Below, in pieces: positions 1-8,040 of a DNA stretch of 58,983 bases. Both the position numbers and the translations under genes were made by a program. Source of the DNA: a virus; IMG/VR virus record IMGVR_UViG_3300037193_001959, positions 1-58,983 of that record; one strand, given 5' to 3'. How positions within the stretch are numbered: position 1 is the first letter of the stretch; the number at the start of each line of letters is the position of its first letter. The notes below the pieces were generated by a model that saw nothing but the letters and a program-made list of their open reading frames with translations, searched no databases and was not told the DNA's origin.

Positions 1-141
1 AGTAGGCGCCGTGCACGTCCGTCGTGGGAAGCGACGACAGCCGGGGGTGGGCGCGGTCGGTGTCCGGGTTGAAGAATGCGGTGCCGGTCATGCCACCGGT
101 GCGGAGGCCGCCGATACGCTCGTGCGCGGACTTGTCGATGC
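1..141. repeat. Terminal direct repeat, left copy
   Basis: These 141 bases are identical to the last 141 bases of the window. The repeat lies inside one tail gene, whose reading frame continues correctly across the join. The simplest reading is assembly overlap of a circular or circularly permuted molecule, giving 58,842 unique bases, rather than a biological terminal repeat. Confidence 0.95.
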
Positions 142-253
142 CGGTGGTGCTGAGCGCAGCCGGGCCGCCGGAGACGGAGATGCTGTTGATGTCGCCGGAG
201 ATGTCGTATCCGTGCAGGTAGAAGTTGTCCCCGAGGCCCGAGGTCTTTGCCAC
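1..253 (-). CDS. Tail tube-like protein, 5' part (gene continues at the right end)
   Basis: This is the N-terminal part of a 247-residue protein whose remainder is at the right end of the window. The GTG start at 253 lies one base after the stop of the previous gene. The protein begins VAKTSGLGDNF and has TGIDKSAHERIGG near residue 40. The same arrangement (MAKESGLG, then TGIDKSAYER) opens the gene at 57095-57502, so the two look like paralogous tail tube proteins. Its position just after the putative tail terminator fits a major tail protein. The function is inferred from order and paralogy, not from a catalytic motif. Confidence 0.75.
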   Translation of the reverse strand, partial: MAKTSGLGDNFYLHGYDISGDINSISVSGGPAALSTTGIDKSAHERIGGLRTGGMTGTAFFNPDTDRAHPRLSSLPTTDVHGAY

Positions 254-254
254 G

Positions 255-713
255 TCAGGCCACCTCCGTCCAAAGGTCGTTGACGACGCACGGCAGCCAG
301 ATCGTCATGACCCGCCTCGTCGCGCCGTCCTGCTGGATGTAGCCGGCCCGCGCGGACAGCGGCTGCCCGTGCGCCCCGCGGACGTCGACGTTGCGGATGA
401 GGCCGCCGAACGTGAAGTCCCCGATATACGCGCTGCACAGGGCGTCGACGGCCGCCGTGACGGCCGGGTCGATCGCGTCGAGCGGGAAGGAGGTGGCGCT
501 CGTGTAGACCCGCACGTTCAGCACGACGAGCGCCGACGTGGAGTCCAAGCCTGAGGAGCGGACCGGCGTAACGTCGTTGACCCACACCGCTGCGGTGAGC
601 CCGCCGGTGGGCGCCGGGTTGATCGGCTCGTGGCCGTTGACCTGCTCGAAGTGCCCGGACGCGGAGGCGTGGGAGGTGGCCGCGTCCATGATGCCGGTGA
701 TGTTGAGGTTCAC
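255..713 (-). CDS. Putative tail terminator / head-tail joining protein
   Basis: The product has 152 residues and a GTG start. It lies between an HK97 gp10-like gene and the tail tube gene, the usual place of the tail terminator (lambda gpU-like) that caps the tube. I see no diagnostic motif. The sequence is rich in beta-prone stretches with an ordinary soluble composition. The call rests on synteny in siphovirus head-tail modules. A minor tail or neck protein is the alternative. Confidence 0.6.
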   Translation of the reverse strand: MNLNITGIMDAATSHASASGHFEQVNGHEPINPAPTGGLTAAVWVNDVTPVRSSGLDSTSALVVLNVRVYTSATSFPLDAIDPAVTAAVDALCSAYIGDFTFGGLIRNVDVRGAHGQPLSARAGYIQQDGATRRVMTIWLPCVVNDLWTEVA

Positions 714-716
714 GGC

Positions 717-1103
717 TCAGCCCCCCATCTCTGGAAGGTGCCGCCGTACGGCCTGCTCGGCGATCGCGGGGCCGCGGGCTTCGACGAGCTGCTTCGCCTC
801 GCGCCAGTGGCTGTACCCGGCGAAGCGGGTGACCGGCGCATTCCGGCTCCCCACCCCGGCCAGCCACGGTCCGTAGACGACGCCACCGTCGTGCACGAGC
901 GCGGTGTCGCTGCTGACGATCGTGGTGCGCACGTTCGACTCGTAGTAGCCGGTGGGGTGCTGGAAGTAGGCGCCCATGCGGGCGAGGGCGACGTCTTCGC
1001 CGAATTCGGCGATGTCGTCGCGGGCGTCCTCGGCGGCGCGCTGCGCGGCGCGGGCGGCGCGGCCGTCGAATAGCGGGCCGCTCATGCGCACGTCGATGCT
1101 CAT
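717..1103 (-). CDS. HK97 gp10-like neck / tail-completion protein
   Basis: The product has 128 residues. ATG was chosen because it overlaps the stop of the upstream connector gene (ATGA), showing translational coupling. The N-terminal half is charged and helical and rich in Ala, Arg and Asp. A Tyr-rich patch (YFQHPTGYYESNVR) and a C-terminal helix follow. Size, composition and order (connector, gp10-like, terminator, tail tube) match HK97 gp10-type proteins. The protein probably acts at the neck joining head and tail. Confidence 0.65.
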   Translation of the reverse strand: MSIDVRMSGPLFDGRAARAAQRAAEDARDDIAEFGEDVALARMGAYFQHPTGYYESNVRTTIVSSDTALVHDGGVVYGPWLAGVGSRNAPVTRFAGYSHWREAKQLVEARGPAIAEQAVRRHLPEMGG

Positions 1104-2164
1104 ACGGCCCTCACCCGCGCCTTTCGCCCGTGGGAGGCGTACACGCGGTCCCGCAGGCTCGCGAGCGCGGTGGCGTCCATGGCACGTTCGCTGCCGCCGC
1201 CGTCGCCCGTACGGCGCGCACGGGCGTACCCCGACTGCTCGTTGGTGAGCTGCGCGACGGCCTCGGCGAGGACCAGGTCCCGCACCGGGCCGGGCGGGTC
1301 CCACCGCGCCACCGCCGCACCGGAGTCGTGCGCGGCGGCGGCGGTGCCGAGCGCGCCGCGCCGCACGGTGAAGGTGCGCGGCGCGTAGATGTCGGCGCCG
1401 GCGGTGTGCGCGGCGAGCACGCTGCCGTCCCACGCCCGTTTCACGGTGAGGATGTTGCCCGCGATGTCGACCACGAGCATGCGCTCGGAGTCGATGAGGA
1501 GCACCTCGTCGACCGCGAACGCGGTGCCGTCCGCCACGGCGACGGACACGGCGCTGTTCTGCGCGGTGAGGTCGGCGCCGAGGTTCTGCCCAGTGTCGGC
1601 CATGCCGCGCGCGGTGACGAGGAGCCGCTCCGTGCCGAGCCGCAGCACGCTGCCGACGCCGAGCGCGGCGGACGCTGCTGCGTTGACGGTGATGCTCGTG
1701 GCGCTGGCCGAGGCGACGGCGGCGGTGAGCGCTCCGGCCGTGGTCTCGTCGTTGCGGTAGCCGAACAGGCCGGTGAGCGTGATGTCCCGCTGGTGGGTGT
1801 CGCCGCCGCCGAACGTCGCCGGCCCCGCGAGGTCGATCTCCACACGGTTGTACGGCGGCCCGGAGCGGTTGGGCTCCAGGAAGTAGTCCGCGGCGTTAAT
1901 CTCCACGCCGCCGGAAGACAGCGACGTCACCGAGATCAGCTCGGAGTCGTCGAGCCACAGGCGCCACGGGCGGGCGTACTGCGGGCCCGGGAAGTCGAAG
2001 AAGCGGGTGGCGACCTCCGGGTAGAAGCGGCGGTGGCACAGGGCCTCGACATCGCGCGACGCGGACTCGATGGCCCGGTCGACCTGGCCGGCGTTGCGGG
2101 CGGTCGGCTTGGAGTCCAGCGCCCGCTGCACGTCCTCACGGGTGCAGTACCAGGGCTCATGCAC
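1100..2164 (-). CDS. Head-tail connector / DNA-packaging adaptor with internal beta repeats
   Basis: The product has about 354 residues from a GTG start opening VHEPWYCTREDVQRAL; an ATG at 2215 in the same frame would add an unlikely basic leader. The N-terminal 130 residues (AIESASRDVEALCHRRFYPE, then a W-rich strand) resemble gp6/gp15-type adaptors that bind the portal ring. From about residue 160 two related units follow, with GSVLRLGTERLLVT and DEVLLIDSERMLVV, then a strand ending RAWDGSVLAAH. This is a duplicated beta-sandwich insertion. The C-terminus is helical. The gene overlaps the next by ATGA. Confidence 0.7.
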   Translation of the reverse strand: MHEPWYCTREDVQRALDSKPTARNAGQVDRAIESASRDVEALCHRRFYPEVATRFFDFPGPQYARPWRLWLDDSELISVTSLSSGGVEINAADYFLEPNRSGPPYNRVEIDLAGPATFGGGDTHQRDITLTGLFGYRNDETTAGALTAAVASASATSITVNAAASAALGVGSVLRLGTERLLVTARGMADTGQNLGADLTAQNSAVSVAVADGTAFAVDEVLLIDSERMLVVDIAGNILTVKRAWDGSVLAAHTAGADIYAPRTFTVRRGALGTAAAAHDSGAAVARWDPPGPVRDLVLAEAVAQLTNEQSGYARARRTGDGGGSERAMDATALASLRDRVYASHGRKARVRAV

Positions 2165-2283
2165 GCCGCCCACCCCCGCCCGGCCGAGAGGAGGCGACCG
2201 CGCGCGGCACAGCACGACGTGTGGGGGTCACGGTGGCAGTCACGGGCGGGCACCTCCTCTCGGGGCATCGGTCGGGCATGGAG

Positions 2284-2730
2284 TCAGGCATCGGAGTCAG
2301 CAGCCGACCCGGGATCCGTCGGGCCGCCATCCGTCGAAGGGGCAGAAGAGCCGCCCGTCGGGGCCGGCTTCGAGCGGCTCCCCGTCGTTCGGGCACGCTT
2401 CGGGCGGCCGGGAGCGCTCTTCTTCGGCGTACTGTCGGGCTTCTCGGGTGATGCTGAGGAGCTGTTCCCAGGGGATGGCTGCTCGCCTCCCTCGTCCTGG
2501 CTGGCGGTGGCCGGAGGAACGTCCGGCCAGTCGTCGGCGCTGTCCGTGTCGGACCAGGCGCCGCCGACGACCGCGGCGCCGGCGATGCTCGCCCCGCCGT
2601 GGCGGGTGATCTTCGGCATGAGTTCTCCGTCCTCGCGGGACTCGGTGTTGAGGCACTGAGGGCAGCGCGGCAGGCCGACCGCGTACTTCGTGCCGCAGCC
2701 GGCCGCCCCGATGCACACCCGCAGTGCCAT
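2284..2730 (-). CDS. Small head-region protein with N-terminal zinc-ribbon-like Cys
   Basis: The product has 148 residues. Cys6, Cys12 and a CPQC pair near residues 23-26 could bind zinc. A hydrophobic patch (GGASIAGAAVVGGAW) follows, then a Ser/Pro/Lys-rich tail that is probably disordered. It lies in the capsid-to-connector interval with one-base spacing from its upstream neighbour. The tail coding region is overlapped in another frame by a second plausible protein (2297-2476), so its low-complexity composition may partly be imposed by that overlap. Function unknown. Confidence 0.6.
   Translation of the reverse strand: MALRVCIGAAGCGTKYAVGLPRCPQCLNTESREDGELMPKITRHGGASIAGAAVVGGAWSDTDSADDWPDVPPATASQDEGGEQPSPGNSSSASPEKPDSTPKKSAPGRPKRARTTGSRSKPAPTGGSSAPSTDGGPTDPGSAADSDA
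2297..2476 (-). CDS. Overprinted small zinc-motif protein in an alternative frame
   Basis: This frame reads WEQLLSITREARQYAEEE, then ACPNDGEPL and FCPFDGW. That is an amphipathic helix followed by a CxND...CPFDG zinc-ribbon-like motif. It resembles a small protein I associate with head modules of actinobacterial phages. It lies wholly inside the 3' half of the 148-residue gene, in a different frame. The start is unresolved: there is no ATG or GTG close by, but GGAGG sits 9 nt before an ATC at 2476. That leaves a rare ATC start, or entry by frameshifting, as possibilities. The 59-residue length assumes the ATC start. Confidence 0.5.
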   Translation of the reverse strand: MPWEQLLSITREARQYAEEERSRPPEACPNDGEPLEAGPDGRLFCPFDGWRPDGSRVGC

Positions 2731-2731
2731 G

Positions 2732-3184
2732 TCAGGCCGCCGTGAGGGTGGCGCCGTTGTCGATCGCCACGTAGGTGACGACCCAGAGGATCACGCCGTC
2801 CGTGCCCGCCGAGACGGACTCCACCTGACCGACGGCCAGCATCACCGGCGCCCGCAGCGACTCCACCGCACCACCGCGAGTGAGGGAGGCGTTCGCGGCG
2901 CCGGTGAACCCCAACAGGTCACCGGCGGGGGTGTCGGTGGTGCCGATGTCGGTCGCGGCGCACAGGTCCACCGTCGTGCCCGTGGTGGGGTTGTGCTGCA
3001 GCTTGTACGAGTTGGCAACGCTGATCGCGGTCGTGACCGCGCCGTAGACCGATGTGAGCGCCACCCGGCCGCCGGCGACGGTGAACAGGGGGACGGTCGT
3101 CGCGGCGAGGGTGCCGGTGGACTTCTCGACCCGGCTGCCGAAGTTGATCGTGCGGAGCTGGTCGCTGTGGATGATCGTCGTCAT
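2732..3184 (-). CDS. Hypothetical head-associated protein
   Basis: The product has 150 residues from an ATG start. It is rich in Thr, Val, Ala and Gly with alternating beta-prone stretches and no Cys cluster. It lies between the capsid-proximal gene at 3198 and the connector genes. Composition and position suggest a virion component, such as a head decoration or stabilising protein. No motif identifies it. Confidence 0.6.
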   Translation of the reverse strand: MTTIIHSDQLRTINFGSRVEKSTGTLAATTVPLFTVAGGRVALTSVYGAVTTAISVANSYKLQHNPTTGTTVDLCAATDIGTTDTPAGDLLGFTGAANASLTRGGAVESLRAPVMLAVGQVESVSAGTDGVILWVVTYVAIDNGATLTAA

Positions 3185-3197
3185 GAGTCAGTCCCCC

Positions 3198-3617
3198 TCA
3201 GACCAGAGCCGCGAGGTTCTGCGGGGTGCGCATGGTCCGCAGGTCGTGGAGGATCGCCGTGACGGTGCCCGTCGAGGTGGACGTGCACTTGACGTGCGTG
3301 AAGCCGTCCGACAGCGAATCGGCTTCCACAGTGAACACGGCGCAGTCCAGCCCGGCGGTGCCCGCGATGGTGACCGCGGCGTCCGCGGTCTGGGTCTGCT
3401 CCGCCCACACCCCGCCGACACCGTCGGACGTGTAGTAGTGGTCCACGACGTCGAGGTCTGCGGCGCCGGTGCCGCCCGCGTTCTGCGCCTCCTGCACGGT
3501 GAACGTGTCACCGGCGGCGAGGTAGCAGACGAAGCTGACGGCCTGGCCGTCGGTGAGGGGGACGTACACGCCGTCCGCCACCGCGATGACGTTGAAGAGC
3601 CTTCCGAGCCCATCCAT
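3198..3617 (-). CDS. Hypothetical protein immediately downstream of the capsid gene
   Basis: The product has 139 residues, beginning MDGLGRLFNVIAVADG, with many Thr/Val/Asp-rich beta segments. It follows the major capsid gene after an 84-bp gap that contains a strong hairpin. Head decoration proteins often occupy this place. Because the next protein (2732-3184) has a similar beta-rich composition, either or both could be head-surface proteins. Function is inferred from position only. Confidence 0.6.
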   Translation of the reverse strand: MDGLGRLFNVIAVADGVYVPLTDGQAVSFVCYLAAGDTFTVQEAQNAGGTGAADLDVVDHYYTSDGVGGVWAEQTQTADAAVTIAGTAGLDCAVFTVEADSLSDGFTHVKCTSTSTGTVTAILHDLRTMRTPQNLAALV

Positions 3618-3660
3618 TTTGGTGCCTTCCTTACGGGGGTTGATTGCCGTATCGGAACTG

Positions 3661-3692
3661 GCCCGGGCGGGGGCGTTACTGCCCGCCCGGGC
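3661..3692 (-). terminator. Hairpin after the major capsid gene
   Basis: GCCCGGGCGGG and CCCGCCCGGGC form a perfect 11-bp stem with a 10-nt loop, 9 bp past the capsid stop. There is no U tract. It could partly terminate or protect the capsid message so that capsid outnumbers downstream proteins. Confidence 0.6.
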
Positions 3693-3701
3693 TGGCCCGG
3701 G

Positions 3702-5054
3702 TCAGGCCCTGGTCGCGACCTTCACGAACGGCGACAGGGTGTTGGAGCCCTTCCGCGGGGTGATCGCACTCTTGATCCACGGCTGGCCGTCGACCCGCTC
3801 GATCAGGCGGACCGCGGTCTTGTCGTTGCCGAACTTGTAGTGGATCGACGTGTCCATCTGCATCGCCTGACGGTCGCCCACCAGGTAGTAGCCGAAGTCC
3901 ACGAAGTTGATGTCACCGGCGGTCCCGACGCTCGACACCTTCTCGGTGAAGATCACGGGGCGGCCGAGGATGGTCATCGGCGGGGCGCCGACGCCGTCGT
4001 GCGCGCCGGTGCCGATCCAGACGGCCGAGCCGCCGGTGCCGACCGACAGCGCCATCGTGGCCAGCTCGGGGAAGGTGTCGATGTGCGCGACCCACACGGC
4101 GCGGCCGATGGAGCTGGGGAGCATCCGGCTGTACGCCTTGACGATGTTCTCCCACACGATCGTCCCGGCGGTCTGGCCCGACTCCTTCGCCACCGCGACG
4201 GCGGCCGGGGCGTTGAGGTAGCCCAGCGGCTGCCCGGTGCCGTTGCCGTCGGTGAAGGCGACGTCTTCGAACCAGGCGAGGGCCTCCGGGTACGAGTCGC
4301 TCATGAACTGTTCGAGGGAGATGACGGAGTCGGTGAACAGCTCGTTCGGGACCTCGCTGTACAGCGTGAGCTTCTTCGCCATCAGCATGATGCGGCCGAA
4401 CGTGGGGCTGGACTCTTCGAGGTCGGCACCCTCTTCGGTCCAGAACGCGGTCACGCCGCCGTACACGCTCGACGCGTTCGACGTGGAGTCGAGCATCGGG
4501 TACGGGACGGTGAGGGTCTCCATCGGCACCACGCGGGCCCGGGAGCGGACGACGCTGGTCTCCAGCGCGACGCGCAGCAGCTCGGAGCGCAGGTACTCGG
4601 GGATGAGGAACCCGCCGTCCGCGGGGATGGACGACCCGAACGCGTTCTGGATCGTCGCGATCTCCGACTGCGCGGCCAGCGCCTCCTGGCCTTTCGCGCC
4701 GGCCCACGTGGCGCGCATGTAGTCGGACCAGGTCGCGAACTTCTTGTCGAGCTTCGCGCCGGGCGCCTTCGCGTTGTAGTGCCTGGAGCGGGCGACCGGC
4801 GTGCCCTCCGGGGAGAGGTTGAGCCGGTTGATGCCGTCGATCTGCTCGTTCTTGAGGATCTCCGCGAACTGGCGCTGGGTCTCCTCGCGGATCTGCGCCT
4901 CGATCGTCGGGTCCGCTGCGGCCTGCGCCTTGGCGTAGCCGGTGATGAACTCCGCGAGGGAGTCCTTCGTCTTCAGGATCTCCGAGCGCCGGGTGTCGTC
5001 GCCGAGCATTTCCTCCAGCTCGTCGGCGGTGCGCGGGATGGTGGGAGTTGCCAC
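3702..5054 (-). CDS. Major capsid protein, HK97 fold
   Basis: The product has 450 residues. The GTG start follows AGGAGG by a good distance. The first 130 residues are charged and helical (DELEEMLGD, IEAQIREETQRQFAEIL), like an HK97 delta/scaffold domain. The shell domain then contains LIPEYLRSELLRVALETSVVR, VPYPM, LTLYSEVPNELF and a late FVDFGYYLVGDRQAM. These are typical of phage_capsid-family proteins. The adjacent ClpP-type protease upstream would remove the N-terminal domain during maturation. Confidence 0.92.
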   Translation of the reverse strand: MATPTIPRTADELEEMLGDDTRRSEILKTKDSLAEFITGYAKAQAAADPTIEAQIREETQRQFAEILKNEQIDGINRLNLSPEGTPVARSRHYNAKAPGAKLDKKFATWSDYMRATWAGAKGQEALAAQSEIATIQNAFGSSIPADGGFLIPEYLRSELLRVALETSVVRSRARVVPMETLTVPYPMLDSTSNASSVYGGVTAFWTEEGADLEESSPTFGRIMLMAKKLTLYSEVPNELFTDSVISLEQFMSDSYPEALAWFEDVAFTDGNGTGQPLGYLNAPAAVAVAKESGQTAGTIVWENIVKAYSRMLPSSIGRAVWVAHIDTFPELATMALSVGTGGSAVWIGTGAHDGVGAPPMTILGRPVIFTEKVSSVGTAGDINFVDFGYYLVGDRQAMQMDTSIHYKFGNDKTAVRLIERVDGQPWIKSAITPRKGSNTLSPFVKVATRA

Positions 5055-5065
5055 TGTGCCTCCTC

Positions 5066-6157
5066 CTAGGCTTCCGTCGCCGCGCTGCACGGCGCTGGTG
5101 TGGTCAGGTGTGCGATGGCGGCCGACCAGTCGTCGGCCGGCGCGGGTTCGGTGAGGTGCGCGATGGCCGCGGCCCACTCGTCGACGGGCGGCTCGTCGGC
5201 CGCCGGCGGCGGTTCGGGGTCCGGGGCGGCCGGGGGCGCCGTGCCGGTGGGCGCCGCGGGGGTGATGCCGACCGTGGCGCACGCGGCGAGGAACGACGCC
5301 ATGAAGTCGGCAGCCGGAGCGAAGGGGACGCCCGGCGCCTCCACCGGGGCGGAAGGTTCCGGAGCGGGAGTGGGCTCGGCGGCCGACGGCGAGGGCTCGG
5401 GCTGCGTCGCGACCGGCTCGGGCGCCGGGGCCGCGGCACGACCGGCGTACCGATACGCCGCGAGGTACTGCTCCCACACCTGTGCGCCCGTCGCCTGCGG
5501 CTCCTCGCCCTCCTCGGTGCCGGCGCCCTTGCGGGGCAGTTCGGCAACCTCGTCGGCGAGCCCCGCGGCCACGGCCTCTTCGGCGCTGTACCAGGTCTCT
5601 GCGTTCATGGCTGCGCGCCAGCCCTCGACGTCGCCGCCGGCGCGCTCGGCGTACACGGCGGCGATCTTGTCGGACTGGCGATCCAGGAGATCCGCCAGCT
5701 CACGCATGTCCGCCGCGTTGCCCATGCACAGCCCGGACGCCTCGTGGATCATCATCTCCGACGCCGGCATCATCACCACGCGGTCGCCCGCCATCGCGAT
5801 GACCGACGCGATCGACGCGGCGAGGGAGTCGACGTACACCGTAACCTCGGCGCTGTGCGCCCGCAGGCCGTTCATGATGGCGATGCCGTCGAAGACGGAC
5901 CCGCCGGGCGAGGAGAGGCGCAGGTTGATGCGGGCCGTCTTCAGCGCCCGCAACTCGCGTACGAACGTCTCGGCTTCGGTGCCGTACCAGCCGATCTCTC
6001 CGTAGAGGATGACGTCGGTTTCGTCGTCGCCGAGGTTCTCGAAGCGGTACCACTGCCGGTCGTCTGCCGGCTGCCGGTTCTGGAGCGCCTGGGGGAGGCG
6101 GGCGCGCATGTCGGGTCCGCCGCGTGCTGGCTGCCTGTGCGCCTCGCTCCTCGGCAT
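5066..6157 (-). CDS. ClpP-type prohead maturation protease with Pro-rich tail
   Basis: The product has 363 residues from the ATG preceded by AAGGAGG. A ClpP/S14 fold covers about residues 35-220: SPGGSVFDGIAIMN, SLAASIASVIAMAGD (Ser115 likely nucleophile) and MMIHEASG (His138). The tail from about residue 230 is long, Pro/Ala/Glu-rich and low in complexity. It ends in two copies of a WAAAIAHL / WSAAIAHL motif. Such tails may act in scaffolding or capsid binding. The order portal, protease, capsid is classic for HK97-type heads. The leader carries two palindromes shared in part with the terminase leader. Confidence 0.88.
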   Translation of the reverse strand: MPRSEAHRQPARGGPDMRARLPQALQNRQPADDRQWYRFENLGDDETDVILYGEIGWYGTEAETFVRELRALKTARINLRLSSPGGSVFDGIAIMNGLRAHSAEVTVYVDSLAASIASVIAMAGDRVVMMPASEMMIHEASGLCMGNAADMRELADLLDRQSDKIAAVYAERAGGDVEGWRAAMNAETWYSAEEAVAAGLADEVAELPRKGAGTEEGEEPQATGAQVWEQYLAAYRYAGRAAAPAPEPVATQPEPSPSAAEPTPAPEPSAPVEAPGVPFAPAADFMASFLAACATVGITPAAPTGTAPPAAPDPEPPPAADEPPVDEWAAAIAHLTEPAPADDWSAAIAHLTTPAPCSAATEA

Positions 6158-6195
6158 GCGCGCCCTCCTTGATCCCCTCGGGTACCCCACCCGAT

Positions 6196-6222
6196 GTCAA
6201 CGTTGACTGACAACGTTGTCAG
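6196..6222. promoter_or_regulatory. Two abutting palindromes in the protease leader
   Basis: GTCAACGTTGAC (6196-6207) abuts CTGACAACGTTGTCAG (6207-6222). The second is a perfect 16-bp palindrome found again at 9892-9907 before the small terminase gene. Both lie about 40-65 bp upstream of a late-gene start on the minus strand. Perfect loop-free dyads suggest a dimeric DNA-binding protein. A weak TTGACA-like hexamer overlaps the first dyad. Confidence 0.65.
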
Positions 6223-6274
6223 ATCACATTGTGCACGACGGTGGACCTGAAACCCCCGCCCGCGGAAAACTCGT

Positions 6275-7858
6275 TCAATCGTCGTCGCTCGCGCGGCGCT
6301 TCCGTACCTTCCCGCGGCACTCGTGCCCGTGCTCCGCACCCACGCAACCCACGTAGCCCTGCCCGCCCGGATAGTCCCTGTAGGCGGCCTCGCGGTTGCG
6401 GTAGAGCTTGCCGTCGTTCTTCTTACACGGCTCGCAGGTGTTGTCGTCCACGACCTCGACGGCGACCCACTTCATCGCCGCGTCCGGGTCGGCCAGCGCC
6501 TCCGGGCCGGCGTCGGACGGCGGCGCGGGAGCAGGCAGCGCGGGGGCGGCGGGCGCCCGCGTCTCCGGCACGTCGAAGCCGAGCATGGTCAGCAGCTTCT
6601 CCGCCAGTTCGGCCGTGCCAGACGAACCCCGGAGCAGTTCGATCAGCAGCTCACGGTCCGCGTCTGCGCCCGGGGCGCCGAAGGCCACCTCGGGCAGCCC
6701 GAGGGCACTCATCACCTCGGGCCCGTACGCGCCAGCGTCGATCAGCGCCGCCGCCGCGCGGGCCTTCGTCTCCAGCGTCTTCGCTTCGATCTCCGGGTCG
6801 GCGGGCACTGGGTCGCAGTAGTCGAACTCCAGACCCTGCGCCGTGGCGCCGAACAGCGGCAGGAGGTCGGCGTTCAACGCCGCCTTGATCCGTTCGAGGC
6901 GGGGGATGGTGATCTGCTCGGCGAACCACGCCTTCGCGGCGAGCGCGCTGGCGCGGTTGATGTCCTCGAAGTCGCCGATCGCTGACTTGCTGATGCCGAA
7001 CGCTTCCCTGATCACCTTGGAGGAGACGTCGCGCAGCTCGACGAACTGCATGTCCCGCTGCGACAGCTTGCGGTCCTTCCACACGCCGTGTTCGAGGATC
7101 GCCACGCGGTGGGCGTTGGCCACGCCGCGGTGCTGCTCGTTCCACCGGTCCCGGAGCTGGTCGAACTCGTCGTCGCCGAGGACGTTGGGGACCTCGATGA
7201 TCCCCCCGGGCTCAGCCGAGTTCAGGAAGAACGACCGGTTCCACTCCGCCGAGTAGCGCGTAGCGTCGAGGTCGGCGAGCACCGACTGCACCGGCCCCAT
7301 GCCGCGGTACGGGTCCAGCGGGTTGGGCATGCGGAGTTGGATCACCTGGCCCAGCTCCAGCGGAATCCGCTCCCCGCCCGGCCCCATGTACATGTAGCCG
7401 GCGAGGAACTTCTCCGGGTCGGGGATCGGCAGCATGCGGTCTGGGCGTACGGGCCACATCTCCAGCGGCACCGTGGCGCGCGGGTGCCGGACGACCACCC
7501 ACCAGCCCTCGCCGGTGAGGTCCACGTGCTGCTGGAAGGTCTCGACGAACTCCTGCCGCGGCATGAACGGGTTCGGCTTCTTCCACAGGTCCAGCGCGGC
7601 GTGGCTGGTGACCTCCGTACGGTCCTCGGGCAGCCCGCTCTTCGCCTTGCGCCAGAGCTTCCACTCCACCAACGCCGTCGCGTTGGAGGTGCGGTTGACG
7701 ATCGCGAACAGCGTGCCGACCGACCCCATGGCGCGCATCTGCGCCTCTGCATCCGTGCGGTAGAACTGCGCCCCCCACCGGCCGGCGCCGCGCGCCACGT
7801 ACGGCACCGGCGACTTCCCTCGCAGTCCGTCGGCGAGCGCACCCACGAGCGACCTCAT
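6275..7858 (-). CDS. Portal protein with C-terminal Cys-rich domain
   Basis: The product has 527 residues. ATG overlaps the stop of the upstream membrane gene (ATGA). The body matches SPP1/HK97-type portals: LFAIVNRTSNATALVEW, PNPFMPRQEFVETFQQHVDL, GEGWWVVVR, MPNPLDPYRGMGPVQS and SKSAIGDFEDINRASA. After an Ala/Pro linker near residue 460 comes a Cys-rich module with DDNTCEPCKKNDGK, YRDYPGG and HECRGKVRKR. This resembles the C-terminal part of Mu gpF-like minor head proteins and may be a fused zinc-binding module. It forms the dodecameric DNA channel at one capsid vertex. Confidence 0.9.
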   Translation of the reverse strand: MRSLVGALADGLRGKSPVPYVARGAGRWGAQFYRTDAEAQMRAMGSVGTLFAIVNRTSNATALVEWKLWRKAKSGLPEDRTEVTSHAALDLWKKPNPFMPRQEFVETFQQHVDLTGEGWWVVVRHPRATVPLEMWPVRPDRMLPIPDPEKFLAGYMYMGPGGERIPLELGQVIQLRMPNPLDPYRGMGPVQSVLADLDATRYSAEWNRSFFLNSAEPGGIIEVPNVLGDDEFDQLRDRWNEQHRGVANAHRVAILEHGVWKDRKLSQRDMQFVELRDVSSKVIREAFGISKSAIGDFEDINRASALAAKAWFAEQITIPRLERIKAALNADLLPLFGATAQGLEFDYCDPVPADPEIEAKTLETKARAAAALIDAGAYGPEVMSALGLPEVAFGAPGADADRELLIELLRGSSGTAELAEKLLTMLGFDVPETRAPAAPALPAPAPPSDAGPEALADPDAAMKWVAVEVVDDNTCEPCKKNDGKLYRNREAAYRDYPGGQGYVGCVGAEHGHECRGKVRKRRASDDD

Positions 7859-8040
7859 CGGCGCACCGCCTTCGCGCCGTCCGTCGTCAGGTACTGCACG
7901 ACGAGGAGCGCCGTGCCGGACGCCGCGAGCCCGGGCGCCGTGCCCCACGCGGTCCACGCCGCCGCGGCGAGCGCACCGAGGCCGCCGAGTTGCAGCAGCC
8001 CATCACGCGCCTCTCGCAGCTTCCCCACGAGGCTGCTCAT
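7855..8040 (-). CDS. Small membrane protein between terminase and portal
   Basis: The product has 61 residues. A basic N-terminus is followed by hydrophobic stretches (LLQLGGLGALAAAAWTAWG and LAASGTALLVVQYL), giving one or two membrane segments. Both ends overlap neighbours by ATGA, so it is translated as part of the packaging operon. Such small membrane proteins are common here in actinobacterial phages. Its role is unknown. Confidence 0.7.
   Translation of the reverse strand: MSSLVGKLREARDGLLQLGGLGALAAAAWTAWGTAPGLAASGTALLVVQYLTTDGAKAVRR

Noticed and set aside
3054-5069. 671-codon plus-strand open frame opposite the capsid gene
   Set aside because: It is the complement of a gene with clear capsid homology, has an Arg/Gly/Val/His composition typical of antisense high-GC frames, and shows no motif or ribosome binding site.
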